A DNA stretch of 64,000 nt, taken from assembly GCA_951799445.1 (NCBI GenBank), contig OX637295.1, positions 17,360,001-17,424,000 on the forward strand, read 5' to 3'. Source of the stretch: Pseudisothecium myosuroides (lineage: Eukaryota; Streptophyta; Bryopsida; Hypnales; Lembophyllaceae). Below the pieces are notes generated by a model. That model saw only the letters and a program-made list of their open reading frames with translations, did no database searches and was not told the origin of the DNA. Of the stretch, positions 33,152 to 43,270 are shown one piece after another. Position 1 is the first letter of the stretch. Each line of letters starts with the position of its first letter. The translations under genes were made by a program, and so were the position numbers.

Positions 33152-35305
33152 CATGCTCATTTGGGACATGTCTGTTTTTGATTTGAAGGAGTACATTATG
33201 GTATACAAGTTGTAATAACATAGAGAGATGAGTAGGTTCACTAGAGGTACAAAAAATATGGGATAATGTATTCATATCTGTATTTTCAACTAGTTAATCA
33301 CATTTGTATGTGTCTATATTCATGTCTATTTCCATATTTGTGTATCAGGTTTTGTATATCTTTTGGAACATGGGATAGAGCTTGGACACATAGTTGGCAT
33401 TTTGGGGGGGTCATAGTATTAGTATTTACGTGCCTCTTCAATTCATTAGCATTTTGTATGTAGTGGTTGTATTCATTTTACAAAGTTTGGTCACTTAAAT
33501 AGTTTATAGAAATCCCTTGGATGTTTTATGGTCAAATATGCATGGTGGATTTTAGTTTTTGGATTCTTGTAGTATAACAAGAGTACTATTATTGCTAAAC
33601 CAATTCCATCATGAATCAAATGAATGTGCTTTTCTAATGGATTTGGTACTAAGTCCGTTACAAACAATTTTTCTAATAATTTTCCATCATAGTGTTGTTT
33701 ATGGTTGAACATTCAATTTGAAGACCATCAATCTTGAATATTGAGATTTAGGCCCAATCAAAGTATCTATAGTAGGCCAAGATGAAAGTTTTTAGTGAGT
33801 AGTAGAGTGGTTAATTAACCTCCGAAAGTCCCATTGTTCCTTGGGGGGACAAAATGGATTTTGGATAGGTTCCTATGGTCTCAATTTTCATTGTGATGTT
33901 CTCAAACTTTTTTTGAAAATAGGAAAGTATAGTAGCTTTTGGAGAATATAATGTTTATTTCAATTGGTGCTCAAAAGCAAAAGTTTTTCTAATCTGAGTT
34001 TGCTTGTTGGGTAGCAACCAAAAACACAAAAAGTCCAAATAAAATTTAATATATTTTTTTTCTTGTTTACATGGAAAGATTTGATTCATTCTACTTGGAC
34101 TAGTAATGAGGAAATTATGGACAATATTGTTTTTTGGGCATTTTAAGCAGCTTTTTGAAAAAATAACTTGCAAGATTCATTTTTTGAATGTAATTTTCAC
34201 AATTTTCTAAAAGAAATTGTTTGGTGGGGTTAAGTTTATTTGCAAGAACAATCTCACCATTGGGATTACTGCGTTTAATTTAATCTCAAAGCTATTAATG
34301 ACTTAGTTTTTTGTTCAATCTTGCACCTTCTTCTACTTAACAATGTTTTAAAGAATGAAAATCAACTGCGCTTTGTTTGAAAAAAAATTCTTAGATTTTC
34401 AACTAAATATTTCAATATAATTTTTTTTAATTCAACATGTGTAGTGTGAAACATCTAAGTTAAGAAGATTCAAAGTCTTCAAAATCTAGGTAGGCCAGGT
34501 ACAAAACAAATGGTTTTGTTTCACTTCAAATGCAAATATCTTGCAATTCATGTTGTTAAAGTTTTGAAAAAAATTCTACACATTCTTATACTACAGTAGA
34601 TTATTGCGAGATCAAGTTAAATATGCAAAAATAACAATTTTTAAAGTTTTTTGCACTTTGCAATAGGAATTGCAATTTTGAATGGAATTTGATGAAAAAA
34701 AGGCCTTGGGACTTAAGGATTAAGTAACTACAAGGGGAATTTCTACCTTTTGGGAATCAAAACCATCAAAGAAAATGATGATTTTAGGGCCTTGATGTTG
34801 AGGGTGTACACAAAAAACATTGATTGTTTAAGACTATTGGATGACCATTAGGATGAAGATTTTGTTCGTCAATCCAATGATTCTTTGGTTTGTGGACAAC
34901 CTAGTGACTCTTTTGGTCTATTTGTAAACTCATAATAGATTCATACATTAGTAGAAAATATGAATTTTGACTACTATCTCTAGCTCATACATTCAACTCT
35001 CTGTGGAAAAAGAAATTGGATGATGCATCCATTCTATTAAGGTAAGGCAACCTTTATGCCCACCAATAGATAATTTACTTCTTTGTATATCGTAGAAAAG
35101 TAGATTTTGCATTTTGCATCTTGCATCCAAGATTCAAAGATACTTCCGTTCTATATGTACTTGATGTGAACTTCATTGATGAACACGGAGCTTGGTAAAC
35201 TTATATAAGTTAGAATTGTGTAAAATGAATGCATTCATTTAGTGGCCAATAGAAGAGTTTGGTACCAGTTAGGAACTTTCTTGATATAGGATCTTGCTAG
35301 TTATG
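33152..35305. other. AT-rich interval upstream of NLR2 (possible 5' intron)
   Basis: No gene supported; nearly identical to 5241-7387, with small indels (for example an added 'ttgagattt' near 33740). Its first kilobase is the sequence with which the window ends. Confidence 0.4.
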
Positions 35306-35313
35306 TATATATA
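35306..35313 (+). promoter_or_regulatory. Candidate TATA box of NLR2
   Basis: TATATATA 202 bp upstream of the start codon, in the same context as in unit 1 apart from a T-to-A change just before it. Confidence 0.3.
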
Positions 35314-35507
35314 CTCCTCATGGATGAACTTGCATGCTAATCTTATCAATCAAATCCATTTTATATTGAGGTGTAAAGAAAATTTGTTATGATTATATTT
35401 GTGAATGTACCCTTTTTGAGTTTTCGATATGGATGCAATGTTTGTGTTACACTTATAGAATGTTATTATAGTCTAAAATGTTCTTCTTGGCTAATTTGTA
35501 GGTTGCC

Positions 35508-38500
35508 ATGGGGGATCCACTTCTTACTCCAGCATTGGTAGGAGCAGCTGTGAGTTTGTTGCTGAAAGAGGTGATTGATGGTGCCAAAGGGGCAATAAGA
35601 GTCAAAGAGAGTTGCAAAGCTCTCAAGGTCAAGGTGGATAAAATTGTTCCTTTGCTCAAGGTTGTTGAGGAAAATTCAACCAATTGGAAGCAAGAGCATT
35701 CAGATTGGTTGTTGGAATTCAAGACAATATTAATCAATGCTCAAAGTGTTCTTAAAGAATGTCTCAAGGAATCCAGAGGAGGCAAGTGGGTGAGAATGAT
35801 GAAGTTTTGGCAGTGGCGCAAATTGCCATCTCACTTAAAACAGATTACTGATCAAATTGACGAGGCAAGGTTGAATGCAATTCTAGCCACACTTGGTGTT
35901 AATATCCAATCTTCAAACTCAACTCAGAAGCAATCAAAATCAAAAGTTGATTTTGTGACACAATCAACTCCTCCCTTGATTGTGGGGGTGGACAAACCGT
36001 TCAACAATCTCAAGACATCCATATTGGCAAATCATACAAAAGCCAAGTCCGCTTTACTTGGTTTGCAAGGAAGGGGTGGAGCTGGTAAAACTTTGCTTGC
36101 TAGGCAATTGAATAATGATGAAGACATTAGAGCTATGTATGGGTCGGAAGGGATCTTGTGGATTACGGTTGGCTTGGATGCAAAAATATCAGACTTGTAC
36201 AAAACCATGGGGAAGTTCTTGAATGACGGTATATTTGAGAAGGAGTATGCTCATCGTGACCAAGAAGACCAACGTACATATTTATGGAATGCATTTTCCA
36301 AAAAGAAGATGTTCTTGATTTTGGATGATGTCTGGGGGAAACAATGCGATCACCAAGATATGATGTATTGGTTGAATATTGCCTCAGCACCCGGGTCTAC
36401 CACTCTCCTAACAACCCGAAGCACAGTAGTCCTCTCCAAAGTTTGTACTGAAGTAGAAGTGGTGTTATTACTCTCTGATGAAGACAGTTGGACATTGTTT
36501 TGTAGTCATGCATTCAAAAGTGGCAATCTCCTACCAAATATCTCAGAAGACTTGGCAAGAAAAGTTTGCAAGGAATGCAAGGGTCTTCCGCTAGCATTGA
36601 AAGTCATTGGTAGCGCAATGTTAGACAAGAATGACTTGGCTGAATGGCAGTCAGCCTTATCAAAATTGAAACAATCCAAACCAATATTGGATTCCAATGT
36701 GGATGATGAGTTGTATCACCGTTTACAATTAAGTTACAACGACTTGAAGCATGACGAGACAAAGACATGTTTTTTGTATTGTGCTGCATTTCCAGAAGAC
36801 CACGAGATTCCAGTTGGACTTTTATGCAAGATGTGGATTGCAGAAGGATTATTTGGTGCACTTGAAGGAAAGGAAGCAGAAGATGAAGCTAAAGTGCATC
36901 TTGGAATTCTTGTGAAGCGTTCTATGGTTGATTGGAATCATGAGGGTGGATTCATTATGGTCCATGACATTCTACGAGATCTTGCAATATACATCATTGA
37001 TAAATCAAAACCGGGGGATTGTGCATTTAAATGTTGGTTTCAATCGGGAAAAGTGTTGCCATCACTTCATGCAAACAAGTCACTCAATGAGATCCAAAGG
37101 ATGTCGTTTATGCAAAGCACCATTTTGGAATGGCCCAACCAACTTCAAGCTCTTGACCTTCGAGTATGTTTGCTATCTCAAATGTCTACTTGGGGAAGAA
37201 GATTGTGTATTCCGGAGGCATTTTTCTCCAAATTGCGAGCCTTACAATATTTAGACCTTTCGGAAAATCACTTCAATGGAAAGCTTCCCAGGATGTGTGG
37301 ATTGTCGTCTCTTCTAGTTCTAAATCTAGATGGATGCGGATCTTTGAATAAGCTTCCACAGAGTATTGGAGATTTGGACACTCTTGAAGAGTTACATCTT
37401 CGAGAATGTGAATCCTTGAAAGTGCTTCCTCAAAGCATTGGAGGCTTGAAGTGTCTTACAAAGTTGAATCTAAATGGGTGTACATCCTTGAGTGAGCTTC
37501 CGGAGAGCATCGGAGATTTGACCATTCTTGAAGAGTTATATCTTGGAGGATGTGAATCCTTGAAAGTGCTTCCTCAAAGCATTGGACGCTTGAAATGTCT
37601 TACAAAGTTGAATCTATTTGGGTGCAAATCCTTGAGTGAGCTTCCGGAGAGCATGGGAGATTTGACCACTCTTGAAAAGTTATATCTTGGAGGATGTAAA
37701 TCCTTGAAAGTGCTTCCTCAAAGCGTTGGACGCTTGAAATGTCTTACAAAGTTGAATCTAAGTTGGTACAAATCCTTGAGTGAGCTTCCGGAGAGCATCG
37801 GAGATTTGGACACTCTTGAAGAGTTGGATCTTCAAGGATGTGAATCCTTGAAAGTGCTTCCTCAAAGCATTGGAGGCTTGAAGTGTCTTACAAAGTTGCA
37901 TTTAGATGGATGTCAATTGTTGATTGAGCTTCCGGAGAGCATGGGAGATTTGACCACTCTTGAAGAGTTGCATCTTCAAGGATGTGAATCCTTGAAAGTG
38001 CTTCCTCAAAGCATTGGAGGCTTGAAGTGTCTTACAAAGTTGAATCTATTTGGTTGCAAATCCTTGAGTGAGCTTCCGGAGAGCATCGGAGATTTGACTA
38101 TTCTTGAAGAGTTGGATCTTCAAAGTTGTGAATCCTTGAAAGTACTTCCTGAAAGCATTGGAGGCTTGAAGTGTCTTACAAAGTTGATTCTATTTGGGTG
38201 CAAATCCTTGAGTGAGCTTCCAGAGAGCATCGGAGATTTGACCACTCTTGAAGAGTTGGATCTTCAAGGATGTGAATCCTTGGAAGTGCTTCCTCAAAGC
38301 ATTGGAGGCTTGAAGTGTCTTACAAAGTTGAATCTAAATGGGTGTACATCCTTGAGTGAGCTTCCGGAGAGCATGGGAGATTTGACCACTCTTGAAGAGT
38401 TATATCTTGGAGGATGTGAATCCTTGAAAGTGCTTCCTCAAAGCATTGGACGCTTGAAATGTCTTACAAAGTTGCATTTAGATGGATGTCAATTGTTGAT

Positions 38501-41500
38501 TGAGCTTCCGGAGAGCATGGGAGATTTGACCACTCTTGAAAAGTTATATCTTGGAGGATGTAAATCCTTGAAAGTGCTTCCTCAAAGCGTTGGACGCTTG
38601 AAATGTCTTACAAAGTTGAATCTAAGTTGGTACAAATCCTTGAGTGAGCTTCCGGAGAGCATCGGAGATTTGGACACTCTTGAAGAGTTGGATCTTCAAG
38701 GATGTGAATCCTTGAAAGTGCTTCCTCAAAGCATTGGAGGCTTGAAGTGTCTTACAAAGTTGCATTTAGATGGATGTCAATTGTTGATTGAGCTTCCGGA
38801 GAGCATGGGAGATTTGACCACTCTTGAAGAGTTGCATCTTCAAGGATGTGAATCCTTGAAAGTGCTTCCTCAAAGCATTGGAGGCTTGAAGTGTCTTACA
38901 AAGTTGAATCTAAATGGGTGTACATCCTTGAGTGAGCTTCCGGAGAGCATCGGAGATTTGACCACTCTTGAAGAGTTATATCTTGGAGGATGTGAATCCT
39001 TGAAAGTGCTTCCTCAAAGCATTGGACGCTTGAAATGTCTTACAAAGTTGAATATAAGTTGGTGCAAATCCTTGAGTGAGCTTCCGGAGAGCATCGGAGA
39101 TTTGGACACTCTTGAAAAGTTATATCTTGGAGGATGTAAATCCTTGAAAGTGCTTCCTCAAAGCGTTGGAGGCTTGAAGTGTCTTACAAAGTTGCATTTA
39201 GATGGATGTCAATTGTTGATTGAGCTTCCGGAGAGCATGGGAGATTTGACCACTCTTGAAGAGTTGCATCTTCAAGGATGTGAATCCTTGAAAGTGCTTC
39301 CTCAAAGCATTGGAGGCTTGAAGTGTCTTACAAAGTTGAATCTATTTGGTTGCAAATCCTTGAGTGAGCTTCCGGAGAGCATCGGAGATTTGACTATTCT
39401 TGAAGAGTTGGATCTTCAAAGTTGTGAATCCTTGAAAGTACTTCCTGAAAGCATTGGAGGCTTGAAGTGTCTTACAAAGTTGATTCTATTTGGGTGCAAA
39501 TCCTTGAGTGAGCTTCCGGAGAGCATCGGAGATTTGACCACTCTTGAAGAGTTGGATCTTCAAGGATGTGAATCCTTGGAAGTGCTTCCTCAAAGCATTG
39601 GAGGCTTGAAGTGTCTTACAAAGTTGAATCTAAATGGGTGTACATCCTTGAGTGAGCTTCCGGAGAGCATGGGAGATTTGACCACTCTTGAAGAGTTATA
39701 TCTTGGAGGATGTGAATCCTTGAAAGTGCTTCCTCAAAGCATTGGACGCTTGAAATGTCTTACAAAGTTGCATTTAGATGGATGTCAATTGTTGATTGAG
39801 CTTCCGGAGAGCATGGGAGATTTGACCACTCTTGAAAAGTTATATCTTGGAGGATGTAAATCCTTGAAAGTGCTTCCTCAAAGCGTTGGACGCTTGAAAT
39901 GTCTTACAAAGTTGAATCTAAGTTGGTACAAATCCTTGAGTGAGCTTCCGGAGAGCATCGGAGATTTGGACACTCTTGAAGAGTTGGATCTTCAAGGATG
40001 TGAATCCTTGAAAGTGCTTCCTCAAAGCATTGGAGGCTTGAAGTGTCTTACAAAGTTGCATTTAGATGGATGTCAATTGTTGATTGAGCTTCCGGAGAGC
40101 ATGGGAGATTTGACCACTCTTGAAGAGTTGCATCTTCAAGGATGTGAATCCTTGAAAGTGCTTCCTCAAAGCATTGGAGGCTTGAAGTGTCTTACAAAGT
40201 TGCATTTAGATGGATGTCAATTGTTGATTGAGCTTCCGGAGAGCATGGGAGATTTGACCACTCTTGAAGAGTTGCATCTTCAAGGATGTGAATCCTTGAA
40301 AGTGCTTCCTCAAAGCATTGGAGGCTTGAAGTGTCTTACAAAGTTGAATCTAAATGGGTGTACATCCTTGAGTGAGCTTCCGGAGAGCATCGGAGATTTG
40401 ACCACTCTTGAAAAGTTATATCTTGGAGGATGTGAATCCTTGAAAGTGCTTCCTCAAAGCATTGGACGCTTGAAATGTCTTACAAAGTTGAATCTAAGTT
40501 GGTGCAAATCCTTGAGTGAGCTTCCGGAGAGCATCGGAGATTTGGACACTCTTGAAAAGTTATATCTTGAAGGATGTAAATCCTTGAAAGTGCTTCCTCA
40601 AAGCGTTGGAGGCTTGAAGTGTCTTACAAAGTTGATTCTATTTGGGTGCAAATCCTTGAGTGAGCTTCCGGAGAGCATGGGAGATTTGACCACTCTTGAA
40701 GAGTTGCATCTTCAAGGATGTGAATCCTTGAAAGTGCTTCCTCAAAGCATTGGAGGCTTGAAGTGTCTTACAAAGTTGAATCTATTAGGTTGCAAATCCT
40801 TGAGTGAGCTTCCGGAGAGCATCGGAGATTTGACTATTCTTGAAGAGTTGGATCTTCAAAGTTGTGAATCCTTGAAAGTACTTCCTGAAAGCATTGGAGG
40901 CTTGAAGTGTCTTACAAAATTGATTCTATTTGGGTGCAAATCCTTGAGTGAGCTTTCGGAGAGCATCGGAGATTTGACCACTCTTGAAGAGTTGGATCTT
41001 CAAGGATGTGAATCCTTGGAAGTACTTCCTCAAAGCATTGGAGGCTTGAAGTGTCTTACAAAGTTGCATTTAGATGGATGTCAATTGTTGAGTGAGCTTC
41101 CGGAGAGCATGGGAGATTTGACCACTCTTGACGAGTTATCTCTTGGAGGATGTAAATCCTTGAAAGTGCTTCCTCATAACATTGGAGGCTTGAATTGTCT
41201 TAGAGAGTTGAATCTATTTGGGTGCAAATCCTTGAGTGAGCTTCCGGAGAGCATGGGAGATTTGACCACTCTTGAAGAGTTGTATCTTCAAGGATGTGAA
41301 TCCTTGAAAGTGCTTCCTCAAAGCATTGGAGGCTTGAAGTGTCTTACAAAGTTGAATCTATTTGGTTGCAAATCCTTGAGTGAGCTTCCGGAGAGCATGG
41401 GAGATTTGACCACTCTTGAAGAGTTATCTCTTGGAGGATGTGAGTCCTTGAAAGTGCTTCCTCAAAACATTAGAGGCTTGAAATTTCTTACAAAGTTGAA

Positions 41501-41522
41501 TCTATTTGGGTGCAAATCCTAG
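35508..41522 (+). CDS. NLR2: RPW8/CC-NB-ARC-LRR immune receptor, ~58 LRRs
   Basis: 2004-residue paralogue of NLR1. The first 620 residues differ at 22 positions by eye, including 209-210 (TR to AM), 250/252, 301, 314, 321, 426, 433 and 466, all in or near the NB-ARC. P-loop GRGGAGKT (188-195), LDDVW (272-276), CKGLPLALK, CFLYCAAFPED (421-431) and VHD (485-487) are intact. Residues 599-2004 are 58 complete 24-aa LRRs plus 14 residues, exceptionally long for a plant NLR. The end is a nonsense change, TTG to TAG at 41520-41522 within an LRR (tgcaaatccTAGagtgag); in-frame LRR sequence resumes at once and runs to 41771. The protein is therefore a full receptor lacking only further C-terminal repeats. 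RPW8-type NLRs usually act as signalling helpers, but this LRR expansion is more like a sensor; role unknown. Confidence 0.9.
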   Translation: MGDPLLTPALVGAAVSLLLKEVIDGAKGAIRVKESCKALKVKVDKIVPLLKVVEENSTNWKQEHSDWLLEFKTILINAQSVLKECLKESRGGKWVRMMKFWQWRKLPSHLKQITDQIDEARLNAILATLGVNIQSSNSTQKQSKSKVDFVTQSTPPLIVGVDKPFNNLKTSILANHTKAKSALLGLQGRGGAGKTLLARQLNNDEDIRAMYGSEGILWITVGLDAKISDLYKTMGKFLNDGIFEKEYAHRDQEDQRTYLWNAFSKKKMFLILDDVWGKQCDHQDMMYWLNIASAPGSTTLLTTRSTVVLSKVCTEVEVVLLLSDEDSWTLFCSHAFKSGNLLPNISEDLARKVCKECKGLPLALKVIGSAMLDKNDLAEWQSALSKLKQSKPILDSNVDDELYHRLQLSYNDLKHDETKTCFLYCAAFPEDHEIPVGLLCKMWIAEGLFGALEGKEAEDEAKVHLGILVKRSMVDWNHEGGFIMVHDILRDLAIYIIDKSKPGDCAFKCWFQSGKVLPSLHANKSLNEIQRMSFMQSTILEWPNQLQALDLRVCLLSQMSTWGRRLCIPEAFFSKLRALQYLDLSENHFNGKLPRMCGLSSLLVLNLDGCGSLNKLPQSIGDLDTLEELHLRECESLKVLPQSIGGLKCLTKLNLNGCTSLSELPESIGDLTILEELYLGGCESLKVLPQSIGRLKCLTKLNLFGCKSLSELPESMGDLTTLEKLYLGGCKSLKVLPQSVGRLKCLTKLNLSWYKSLSELPESIGDLDTLEELDLQGCESLKVLPQSIGGLKCLTKLHLDGCQLLIELPESMGDLTTLEELHLQGCESLKVLPQSIGGLKCLTKLNLFGCKSLSELPESIGDLTILEELDLQSCESLKVLPESIGGLKCLTKLILFGCKSLSELPESIGDLTTLEELDLQGCESLEVLPQSIGGLKCLTKLNLNGCTSLSELPESMGDLTTLEELYLGGCESLKVLPQSIGRLKCLTKLHLDGCQLLIELPESMGDLTTLEKLYLGGCKSLKVLPQSVGRLKCLTKLNLSWYKSLSELPESIGDLDTLEELDLQGCESLKVLPQSIGGLKCLTKLHLDGCQLLIELPESMGDLTTLEELHLQGCESLKVLPQSIGGLKCLTKLNLNGCTSLSELPESIGDLTTLEELYLGGCESLKVLPQSIGRLKCLTKLNISWCKSLSELPESIGDLDTLEKLYLGGCKSLKVLPQSVGGLKCLTKLHLDGCQLLIELPESMGDLTTLEELHLQGCESLKVLPQSIGGLKCLTKLNLFGCKSLSELPESIGDLTILEELDLQSCESLKVLPESIGGLKCLTKLILFGCKSLSELPESIGDLTTLEELDLQGCESLEVLPQSIGGLKCLTKLNLNGCTSLSELPESMGDLTTLEELYLGGCESLKVLPQSIGRLKCLTKLHLDGCQLLIELPESMGDLTTLEKLYLGGCKSLKVLPQSVGRLKCLTKLNLSWYKSLSELPESIGDLDTLEELDLQGCESLKVLPQSIGGLKCLTKLHLDGCQLLIELPESMGDLTTLEELHLQGCESLKVLPQSIGGLKCLTKLHLDGCQLLIELPESMGDLTTLEELHLQGCESLKVLPQSIGGLKCLTKLNLNGCTSLSELPESIGDLTTLEKLYLGGCESLKVLPQSIGRLKCLTKLNLSWCKSLSELPESIGDLDTLEKLYLEGCKSLKVLPQSVGGLKCLTKLILFGCKSLSELPESMGDLTTLEELHLQGCESLKVLPQSIGGLKCLTKLNLLGCKSLSELPESIGDLTILEELDLQSCESLKVLPESIGGLKCLTKLILFGCKSLSELSESIGDLTTLEELDLQGCESLEVLPQSIGGLKCLTKLHLDGCQLLSELPESMGDLTTLDELSLGGCKSLKVLPHNIGGLNCLRELNLFGCKSLSELPESMGDLTTLEELYLQGCESLKVLPQSIGGLKCLTKLNLFGCKSLSELPESMGDLTTLEELSLGGCESLKVLPQNIRGLKFLTKLNLFGCKS

Positions 41523-42726
41523 AGTGAGCTTTCGGAGAGCATGGGAGATTTGACCACTCTTGAAGAGTTGTATCTTCAAGGATTTGAATCCTTGGAAGTG
41601 CTTCCTCAAAGCACTGGAGGCTTGAAGTGTCTTACAAAGTTGATTCTATTTGGGTGCAAATCCTTGATTGAGCTTCCGGAGAGCATGGGAGATTTGACCA
41701 CTCTTGAAGAGTTATCTCTTGGAGGATGTGAATCCTTGAAAGTGCTTCCTCAAAGCATTGGAGGCTTGTAGTGTCTTACAAATTTGAATCTATTTGGTTG
41801 CAAATCCTTGAATGAGCTTCCGGAGAGCATCGGAGATTTGAGCACTCTTGAAGAGTTGGATTGTGGAAGATGTGAGTCCTTGAAAGTGCTTCCTCAAAGC
41901 ATTGGAGGCTTGAAGTGTCTTACAAAGTTGCATTTAGATTGAGTTCAATCCTTGAGCGAGCCTCCGGAGAGCATCGGAGATTTGACCACTCTTGACGAGT
42001 TGGATCTTGGAGGATGTGAATCCTTAAAGTGCTTCCCCAAAGCATTGGAGGCTTGAAGTGTCTTACAAAGTTGATTCTATTTGGGTGCAAATCCTTGAGT
42101 GAGCTTCCGGAGAGCATGGGAGATTTGACCACTCTTGAAGAGTTATCTCTTGGAGGATGTGAATCCTTGAAAGTGCTTCCTCAAAGCATTGGAGGCTTGT
42201 AGTGTCTTACAAATTTGAATCTATTTGGTTGCAAATCCTTGAATGAGCTTCCGGAGAGCATCGGAGATTTGACCACTCTTGAAGAGTTGGATTTTGGAGG
42301 ATGTGAATCCTTGAAAGTGCTTCCTCAAAGCATTGGAGGCTTGAAGTGTCTTACAAAGTTGCATTTAGATGGATGTCAATTGTTGAGTGAGCTTCCGGAG
42401 AGCATGGGAGATTTGACCACTCTTGACGAGTTGGATCTTCAAGGATGTGAATCCTTGAAGTGCTTCCCCAAAGCATTGGAGGCTTGAAATGTCTTACAAA
42501 GTTGCATCTAGATGGATGTCAATTGTTGAGTGAGCTTCTGCATAGCATCGGAGATTTAGACACTCTTGAAGAGTTGGATCTTGGAGGATGTGAATCCTTG
42601 AAAGTGCTTGCTCATAGCATTGGAGGCTTGAAATGTCTTAAAAAGTTGGATGTAGATGGGTGTAAATCCTTGAATGAGGTTCCGAAGAGCATCGAAGGAT
42701 TTAACTCTCATTATGTTGAATTTTGA
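37302..42726 (+). repeat. 144-bp LRR-dimer tandem array of NLR2, with higher-order repeats
   Basis: About 38 modules of 144 bp. A block starting tgaatctatttggttgcaaa at 38041 recurs at 39337 (1296 bp = 9 modules) and again, with one added module and slight change, at 40777 (1440 bp = 10 modules). The added module is a tandem copy of the HLDGCQLLIELPES/LHLQGC dimer around 40056-40343. The array is 13 modules longer than that of NLR1. Confidence 0.95.
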
Positions 42727-43270
42727 GAATGTGAATCCTTGAAAGTGCTTCTTCAAAGCATTAGAGGCTTGATATGTCATACAAATTTAGGATCTTGAAG
42801 AATCCTTGACTGAGCTTCTAGAGAGTTAAACCCTCTTATTGTGTTGGATCTAGGAGGATGTGAATCCTTGAAAGTGTTTCTTCAAAGCATTGGAGGCTTG
42901 AAATGTCTTACAAAGTTGTATCTTTAAAGGTGTGGATCCTTGAGTGAGCTTCTAAAGAGCATCGGAGTGTTAGACATTCTTGGAGAGTTATAACTTGAAG
43001 GATGTGAATCCCTAAAAATACTTCCTCAAAGCATTGGGGTCTTGAAATGTCTTACAAAGTTGGATCTAGATGGGTGTAAATCTTTGATGAGCTTCCAAAG
43101 AGCATTGGAGAATTGAACTCTTTCATTGAATTGAATCTTTGAGGATGTGAATCCTTGAAAGTGCTTCCTCAAACCATTGGAGGCTTGAAATGTCTTACAC
43201 AATTGGATCTATAAAGGTAGAGATCTTTGAGTGAGCTTCAATAGAGTTTCAATGTGTCAGTTTTCTTAAT
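41523..43270 (+). pseudogene. Decayed 3' LRR tail of NLR2
   Basis: After the NLR2 stop the same frame stays open to a second TAG at 41769-41771 (ggcttgTAG). Later lesions: a TGA near 41940, a 1-bp loss near 42027, another ggcttgTAG at 42200-42202, and another 1-bp loss near 42456. LRR frames are open at 42215-42487 and 42460-42726. Beyond 42727 the repeats decay with the same stops and indels seen after NLR1, so that outer decay predates the unit duplication. Confidence 0.85.

Noticed and set aside
9383..42726. LRR arrays as a possible non-coding satellite or CRISPR-like array
   Set aside because: The 144-bp period codes for two regular 24-aa LRRs in frame with an NB-ARC domain; no spacers or short direct repeats.
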